Below the pieces are notes generated by a model. The model searched no databases. It worked only from the letters and a program-made list of their open reading frames with translations, and was not told the origin of the DNA. The position numbers and the translations under genes are program-made. From Papaver somniferum (taxonomy: Eukaryota > Streptophyta > Magnoliopsida > Ranunculales > Papaveraceae), in contig NC_039365.1 in assembly GCF_003573695.1 (NCBI RefSeq), positions 83,059,089 to 83,123,088 on the forward strand: a DNA stretch of 64,000 bases, given 5' to 3'. Shown one piece after another: positions 57,873 to 64,000 of the stretch (its first letter is position 1; each line of letters starts with the position of its first letter).

Positions 57873-59325
57873 CTAAGATTTGAGAGGTTCTAGAAACCTG
57901 TTCGGCCCCCTTTTTGTTTTTCTACTTTGTAGTAGATCATCAAAAGATGTGTTTACACTGATATCACTGGATATCTCTAGATCATGTTTGAGTCTAACTA
58001 CTAGACTTTCACAGTCATTTTTGTCTAAAATTATAACAACATTGTCTTTCTTAGACTTTGTTTTAGATGACTTCCCTTTCGATACATTATTAGATTTTGG
58101 TATCAACTTGTAGGTAGACTTTGAGTGAATATTCTTCATTTCTAGATACATTGCATCTTTCCACTTTGGAACATCATATCTCATATCCTTATTTAAAAAG
58201 GTACTACCCTTTGTGTTATTTCTCTTTTTAGGAATGTTTCTTTTCGGATATGATTTTGAATTCATGTAATAATTCGTTTGTCTCACTGGACAAAAGTGAT
58301 CTGAGAGGTTTTTAGAAGTGAAGTAGTCCAACTCTTTTAAGACAAACGATAGAGCATTCTGCATCTTTCGAATCTTACACTCTCTTTGCATATGACCTTT
58401 TTCTCTACAATAAAAACAATGCTTATTGAAAGGTGTATAGTTTTTCGATTTACCTTTATGAGACTTTTGGTTATGATGATGCTTCTTAGAATCTTCCTCT
58501 GTTTGCATTCAGATACCTTTTCTGTTGGAATCTCTCTTGAGCACTTGGGCGAATCATACAAGCATGCTTGTACAGGTGGATCTTCTGGAGTGGATGAGCA
58601 AACAACCTTTACGAATTTTATTTCTCTGTTGATTGACAAAGTATCAATCCCATCATATCATAATCCACGTTTGTCGCCATGACTTATATCTGCATCTAAC
58701 ATGAAAGATAAGTCAATTGTGTTATCGTTGAGTCTTCTCAGCCTTACAACTTCTTCTTCTAGCACCTTGATTTTTTCAAGAGCTTCAGCTAGTTGATCCT
58801 CAAGAGGATTTTTCTTGAAGGAATCAGATTCAATATATTCGTTGCTCGTTGAATGTTGAAAATTAATCATGGCTTCTGGCTCAAGAAGTTTTTTATTCAA
58901 CAAGTAATGTTTCCTGTTGAGGTTCTCAAACTCAAAGGTTTTTGAGTGGAGACTTTCTTTGTAGTCTTTAAGTAGATATCTGGAACTCTAATATCCATAG
59001 AAGAACCCAGAAAAAACTTTCTTAGTTTCCTATTTTCTCTGCTGAGAGGAGCAAGAAGTCCAATCACATCTGAGGAAGACAGTCTTTTTGTGGAGACAAC
59101 TCCTAGTAGTGAGGAGTATTCAGATAGATCATCTTCAAAATCTTGATCAATTTCTGAGTCATCATCTTTAGAAATCTCATCAAGTTGCTTTTGAAGGCAA
59201 GTTTGCCAATCACCAGAGTCTACATTATAGAGATCAGCCTGATCAGTAGATTCACAGGAAGTGTTATCCTCAAGAGTTGATTTATCATCTTGACTTATGT
59301 TAACTGAATCATCATTTGGATTCAT
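57873..59325 (-). pseudogene. A3 Gag-like protein: acidic head, coiled coil, zinc knuckle (frameshifted)
   Basis: Starting at ATG 59325 (MNPNDDSVNI), the head is strongly acidic (DDDSEIDQDFEDDLSEY). The open frame ends at 58897, but coding sense continues in another frame (FEFENLNRKHYLLNKKLLEP), so there is a frameshift near 58930. A heptad-like coiled coil follows (LAEALEKIKVLEEEVVRL, about 58745-58800). After another break near 58640-58510, a basic frame (58508-57873) carries an intact CCHC knuckle, CFYCREKGHMQREC. About 75 residues later PKWKDAMYLEMKNIHSKST resembles the first motif of copia reverse transcriptase (W..AM..E......T). DUF4219 and UBN2 are absent. It sits in the Gag position and may act as a Gag or as a deleted Gag-Pol. 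Confidence 0.6.
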
Positions 59326-59380
59326 TCTTATAGGTTGGATCGCACCAAACACGAATTGTTAGATCTTTTCGTGTTTGCCT

Positions 59381-59392
59381 GCTCTGATACCA
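59381..59392 (-). other. Primer binding site of A3
   Basis: The minus strand reads TGGTATCAGAGC, a perfect tRNA-iMet site, two bases inside the LTR end at 59395. Confidence 0.92.
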
Positions 59393-59394
59393 AT

Positions 59395-61684
59395 TGAAAA
59401 GACGAGGGTACCCAAATATACCTCAATTTAAAACTTTTCCTACCTATAAGTCATTTCTCCGAAAGTGATTGTTTATGGACTGAGTCGAGACAATGCAACT
59501 AATCGGTTCACACTTCATGTGATCGTCTATGGATACGAGATCGAGACAATACAACAACGAAGTATGTTTACTTGATAAAAAGGTTCGGACTTAACCAAAC
59601 ACAACAGGATTCACTTATCAAGTAAATAGGAATTAACGTTTGTGTGATTTACTTTAATTATAATAAAACAATTATAATGCGGAAAATAAAAGTAAATGAC
59701 ACAACAAGATTTTGTTAACGAGGAAACCGCAAATGCAGAAAAACCCAGGGACCTTGTCCAGAATTGAATACTCTCAGGATTAAGCCGCTACACAAAATTA
59801 CACCTAACTTCGTATAGTTGAGACCAAGCAACTAAACCTATACTTCACCTAGTTCTGTCTGTATTCCCACTCCTCCAACTTATAATAAGTCACGTACTTG
59901 GAACAATTCCTTTGGTTCGTATTACAAACAGTAAAGGAACAACAAATCTGTTTGGTATCAACTCTCTTCAACCAAGTGAAATGAGTCGGACAAAGACTCT
60001 TCTGTTTATCTTAACATAAACTCCTTCGTCAGGTCCTTGGATCTATCTTATGTTCAATTACCAAAGTAATCGTTAAGATTTTGCGATCAACACTCTTAAT
60101 CCAAAGAATTGTGTTGATACCGATCTACTCAATTAATCAATCCAATTCTATCACAAGGATAAAACTGATTATTAATTGGATCCTCTTTTGACCGAAACAA
60201 GTATTGTGCACACCAAAGATTATGAACCCACAAATCAGAAATCATCAATATCTTCTTCGTCTTCAAATCTTCTTAGATCTTCAATAAACACCTGCACACA
60301 ATTACTTTAATCTCTTGTGATCAATCACGCACAGAACGGAGTCTGTTAACAATGGATTATCACAAGATCGTCTTTAGAACTACAAACAGTCCAAAGATAC
60401 CTGTCGAAACTCTGAACTAGTTTGAGTGAATCTTATATCAGAAGAGAAGATCCTCAAGCATAAACAAACTAGGTGCAATCAAATTTCAACCACTGTTAGT
60501 CAATCAAATTAATGAAAACAAAAGATAAACCGCAATTATCTAGTTTTCCACCAATGGTACTAATAGAGCTTCTCAATCTCAAAGAAGACTTTAAACTGAG
60601 CGGACATAAGAGATTTCGCCTAATTATGTTACTCTCCTCTCCGAATAGGAGGCTTCACCAGTAGCAGCACAACAAGAGGTAGTTTTCTGTTACGAAGTAT
60701 TAGTTTTCTAGAAATGCAAACTTCAAGTATTTATAGGCTAGGAAGTTTGGACACCAAGGAATTTCCAAAACTGAAAATATCTCAAGATATTCATTAAAGC
60801 ACAAATTCGGTTTCCATAATTCTTGGAAGTGCTCTATCCAAAAATAATGACCGAAATCTCTCAGAAAAATTTTTAATTAGTAAATGCACATTACTAATTC
60901 TTATTTTCCTAAAAATGAAATTAATAACCTTAATTAAAAGGTTCTTATTTTGGTCAGACATAAAATCACAAACCCGATCATACCATCTCAGATGATTACT
61001 TAAGATCGGTTTCACTAATAAAAGTCATACCAATACATAAGTTAGGTCATCGTGAATAGTTTTACCAAGAACACAACAAGTCATGAACGGTTCTACTAAA
61101 TCACTCATATTGGATGTTCAAAAGATATGCAATGAATAACAATCCCAATAACGCCTGGCGATTTCCTTTTTGATTCACAAACCAAGTTCATGAACTTACT
61201 TCCTTAGAACACATGTAAACATTGTTCCCTAGGATGAAATCCCCACCTCATACCCATACATAATCACAATAGCATTCAAATGATTATGGCGATGTCTTAT
61301 CTACAAAGTATAATGGTTAAGCAGTAAACCTCGTATTGTATTCCTTAATATTATGTCTACCTAGAGTTCAAATATGCTTCACAGTTATGTTTTCAATATG
61401 CACGACTTGAAAGATACGTTAGGGAATGAAACAGTTCAAGTCAAATATCACTAACCTCAAGTGGAAGGATGATTGTTGTTGTTGTACCTCCTTGCTTCTT
61501 CACATCTTCAAGTCTTCGCAATACTTGTAATGTCTCATATCCTAATACTTTCAAGCTAACCTATACGAAGTTGACTCTAGTACATAATCAAGCGACTCTT
61601 AACATGAGTTTTGATTCACTAAAATATGACAACCAAAATTGACATACCAACGCTTGGTGAGTTCAACCGAGCCATGTTTTAACA
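59395..61684 (-). repeat. 5' LTR of A3 (2,290 bp, array region deleted)
   Basis: It runs from TGAAAAGACGAGG at 59395 to CGAGCCATGTTTTAACA at 61684. It lacks about 500 bp present in the 3' LTR: AAGGTTCTTATTTTGGTCAG at about 60940-60958 joins sequence that flanks the GGGGAACCGATCC array in other copies, so the array itself is gone. The TATA-like CTATAAATAC is kept (60727-60736, minus strand). Confidence 0.88.
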
Positions 61685-61880
61685 CGGATCACTTCAAACA
61701 CAAACTTATTAGGTCAATATTGTTTTCCTGCTCTGATACCAATTGAAAACACAGGGGATACCAAATACACCCAACTTTTTCGTTCAGCAACCTGTATAGA
61801 CAAAGCTTAACACAATTGCAAGTAGGCCAACTTAATGATCCTTGAAAATATGTGTATAGAGTTAATATTTCAACCCCTAC
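61685..61880 (-). mobile_element. Family C copia remnant: primer site and LTR end
   Basis: The minus strand has TGGTATCAGAGC at 61730-61741 next to an LTR end (TGAAAACACAGGGG at 61744, plus strand). The LTR matches 63723-63860 for about 135 bp, then breaks at 61880. To the left, 60 bp of interior remains before A3 begins. It is a truncated second copy of the element at the right window edge. Confidence 0.7.
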
Positions 61881-62387
61881 TCAATATTATTCCAACTTAG
61901 ACATCTTCCACTTAGTTGATTCGAGATAGTCTCGCAAGATGGCTTTTTTCCCTTAGGTTTAGGAAGGATAAAGTCTCTCATAGGAATATTAGTAATGTTA
62001 GGCAAAACTTCTCTATTCACTTCAATCACTTGTCTTCCAATCATGGTTTTAAAAGAGAATTTATGGAAGTTAACATCATGGACATTTGCATAAAACACTC
62101 TCGTAAGAACATCAAATCCTTCCCATCAAAGATGTCACCAAGGTTATACTTTTCAAAACAAGATAGTTCTCTAGCATGCAATTGATCGTTGACCAACTTA
62201 TTTTCAAGAAGAAAACCTCTTGAAAGAATTTTATCATAAGCATTAGAACAATTATTATCCACAAAGACCATTCTACAAGAAGATTGATTATTATATTCAC
62301 AAATCTTCTTGTGACCATGGTTTTAATAACTTGAGACAATTCCTTAGGATTTCTCTTGGATTTCTCGTTATCTCTAACCCTAACCAT
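61877..62387 (-). pseudogene. Fragment resembling the 'putative plant transposon protein' domain
   Basis: Joining three overlapping frames in order, the sense reads KILSRGFLLENKL, then LREVFYANVHDVNFHKF across a +1 shift near 62090, then IGRQVIEVNREVLPNI. This follows the usual pattern of that plant-specific family (RGF..., EFYANL..., VRGK.V.......IN..L). At least one frameshift breaks it. The family is widespread in plant repeats; its biochemical role is unclear. The call is by motif memory only. Confidence 0.45.
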
Positions 62388-63722
62388 GATTTACTTGAAT
62401 AATAAAATTGAAGAAGACGAGCAAGAGAACTTACTTAAAAACACCTTGGATGATAACCCTTTTCTCAATTAAATATCTAGCTTCCTTGAATCATGGGTTT
62501 ATAGAGAAAAACTTAACCAAGAGGTACAAGAAAAGGAAGTTGGTTCTGCAGCACTAGCTTTTTATCTCTTAGCCGTTCGCGAACAGTTGGAGAAGATAAG
62601 GAAGTTCGTGACCCGAACCTTATAAATCATAGTTGGGATCGAACCATTACCGAACCACTATGAAGTAATTTTTTTTCTAAAAATAATGTGAGAGATTGGT
62701 AAACCGATAACACTTTAATGTCTTATCAAATGATTTATTTATTACAAAATACCTAAATTATATAAATCATGATACCCCTAAGGGTTTTACTCATGTATGG
62801 AAAATTTCATTATTATATAGTAAAACTCAACATACAAAAATATCTTATTTTAAAATTATCCATAAGGTATTAGTAAATAACACAAAACATTGAAGAGGCA
62901 ATACGAGAGACCACAGGTAAAACCAAACACACAAGAAATTACTTATCTGATGTTTGCCCCAGCTCAAGCTATATACATGATGGGGTGATTATACTTATTA
63001 ATACAAAAAAGTTGTGTGAGCAAGAAGATGATCACGAATCATTTCAGAACGATAGTCGTCATCTCTTTTACCTGACACATAATCAAAAAAGTTAGAATTC
63101 TTAATCACGCCGTTATTTTTAATTTTAGTTCCCCTTTTGAAGTTATCAACATGTTTAGTTTCTTGACAAGTAGAAGTTGTTACCATCTTGGCAGTTTTCC
63201 TTTTAGGGAAACTGCAAGATCTTTTTGACATGCCGAGATTGTCCACAATTGAAACACAACCTGTTAGATTATGAACAATGCGAGGAATCAGCTTTGTTCA
63301 TGATCACAGCAAGACAACGCAATAAATCACGAGTGTCTCTTATATAAGAAAAGAGATCTTCGTCTATATATATTCCTGTGTTACATTCCTTAAAAAGATT
63401 AATAAATAATTTTTTTAAGATTGCGTAACCTGACACTCTTAACATACGTATTCTTGACTTTAACTCATGTCTGGGAAGCAATTATTTTTTCTTTGAATTA
63501 TTTAGACTCAGTTCCGAGATTGAAGGTCTCAATAGAATATCAACTTTCGAGACAAATCGAGGAAGATTATCTATAAAGGTGAATTTTTTTAAGGAACTTT
63601 AGTGTACGTTACAGGTGAACGAAAGAAACCTCCAAAGTTGTTCCCCATCGGATATGCTTTTAAAGGATCAATACAAACACAGGCATATTAGGTCAACAGT
63701 GATTTCCCGCTCTGATACCAAT
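62388..63722 (-). other. Interior of family C element, decayed
   Basis: Two minus-strand frames (62998-63246, Lys-rich; 63269-63481) are unrecognised. A TTCGCGAACAG/GTTCGTGACCCGAACC motif cluster lies near 62576-62650. The primer site (63709-63720, minus strand TGGTATCAGAGC) closes the region on the right. No pol motif is seen. Confidence 0.45.
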
Positions 63723-64000
63723 TGAAAACGCATGGGATACCAAATACAACCAACTTTTTCGTTCGACAACCTGTATAAACAAAACTCAATACAATAGCAA
63801 GTAGACCAACTAAATGATCCTTGACAATATGTATATAGAGTTAATATCTCAACCTCTACCGAATTAGTATAGACACAAGGTCCGTGAACCTGATTGTTAA
63901 GCAGAGTACTTGGACGATCTAAAAAATCAATATCCAAGATCAATCTAGTCGTATTCTAATAATTCTCGGAATTCTACCAAGTGATTAAACTTGTTATCTA
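63723..64000 (-). repeat. 5' LTR of family C element, cut by the window edge
   Basis: It begins TGAAAACGCATGGG next to the primer site and matches 61744-61880 and, in reverse, the end of 8128-9248. Only 278 bp are in the window. Confidence 0.75.

Larger units (their letters stand above)
49612..61684 (-). mobile_element. Family A copia-like element, copy A3, 3' LTR split by a solo LTR
   Basis: On the minus strand: 5' LTR 59395-61684, primer site 59381-59392, ORFs, shared non-coding region, polypurine tract, 3' LTR 49612-55459. The solo LTR at 50110-53186 accounts for the extra length of the 3' LTR. Flanking pentamers are CGGGG (49607-49611) and CGGAT (61685-61689), only three of five matching, so the target duplication is doubtful or decayed. 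Confidence 0.88.

Noticed and set aside
49607..61689. Target duplication for A3
   Set aside because: CGGGG and CGGAT share only three of five bases, which is not enough to claim it.

Overview
This is a plant nuclear window made almost entirely of transposable-element remains. Three lines of evidence point to a eudicot: large LTR retrotransposons primed by initiator tRNA-Met, two Cassandra-type miniature elements whose LTRs carry 5S rRNA sequence, and an intron-containing remnant of a plant choline-phosphate cytidylyltransferase gene. A poppy-like (Ranunculales) source is possible from the look of the LTRs, but that is an impression and was not tested. I found no intact host gene, no tRNA gene and no CRISPR-like locus.

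Layout from left to right. At 1-6232 lies a minus-strand copia-like element (family A, copy A1) with its Gag ORF and 5' LTR; the left end is outside the window. At 6233-9867 there is AT-rich sequence with short tandem repeats and two fragmentary copia LTRs. At 9868-10327 a Cassandra element is fused to the 3' end of a Ty3/gypsy element (family G), and a 256-bp unit spanning the fusion is duplicated in tandem. At 10328-19097 there are two G elements: one is only a 3' end plus LTR, the other has both LTRs and gag but has lost all of pol. At 19512-20640 lies the 3' end of a LINE. At 21509-23248 is the decayed cytidylyltransferase gene. At 23250-28774 there is low-density sequence with a PIF-like MITE and several duplications. 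At 28775-29317 is a second Cassandra element with an inverted half-LTR against it.

The right half is a nest. A minus-strand copia-like element (family B, 29318-46725) was split inside gag by a complete plus-strand family A element (A2, 34566-43207), and its internal region also carries a long-TIR MITE. After 2.9 kb without a recognisable gene comes a third family A element on the minus strand (A3, 49612-61684). Its 3' LTR was split by a 3,077-bp LTR of a different family, left as a solo LTR with a perfect 5-bp target duplication. The window ends in pieces of a third copia-like family (C).

The most interesting system is family A. Its three copies share LTRs, primer site, the first codons after the primer site and a roughly 1.7-kb non-coding stretch before the 3' LTR, but their coding middles differ: a standard copia Gag in A1, helical ORFs without a zinc knuckle in A2, and an acidic, coiled-coil, zinc-knuckle protein in A3. 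A2 and A3 also share a diverged second ORF I do not recognise. None has recognisable integrase or complete reverse transcriptase, so they are presumably mobilised in trans. All boundaries were read by eye; family assignments rest on recognised motifs, not searches.
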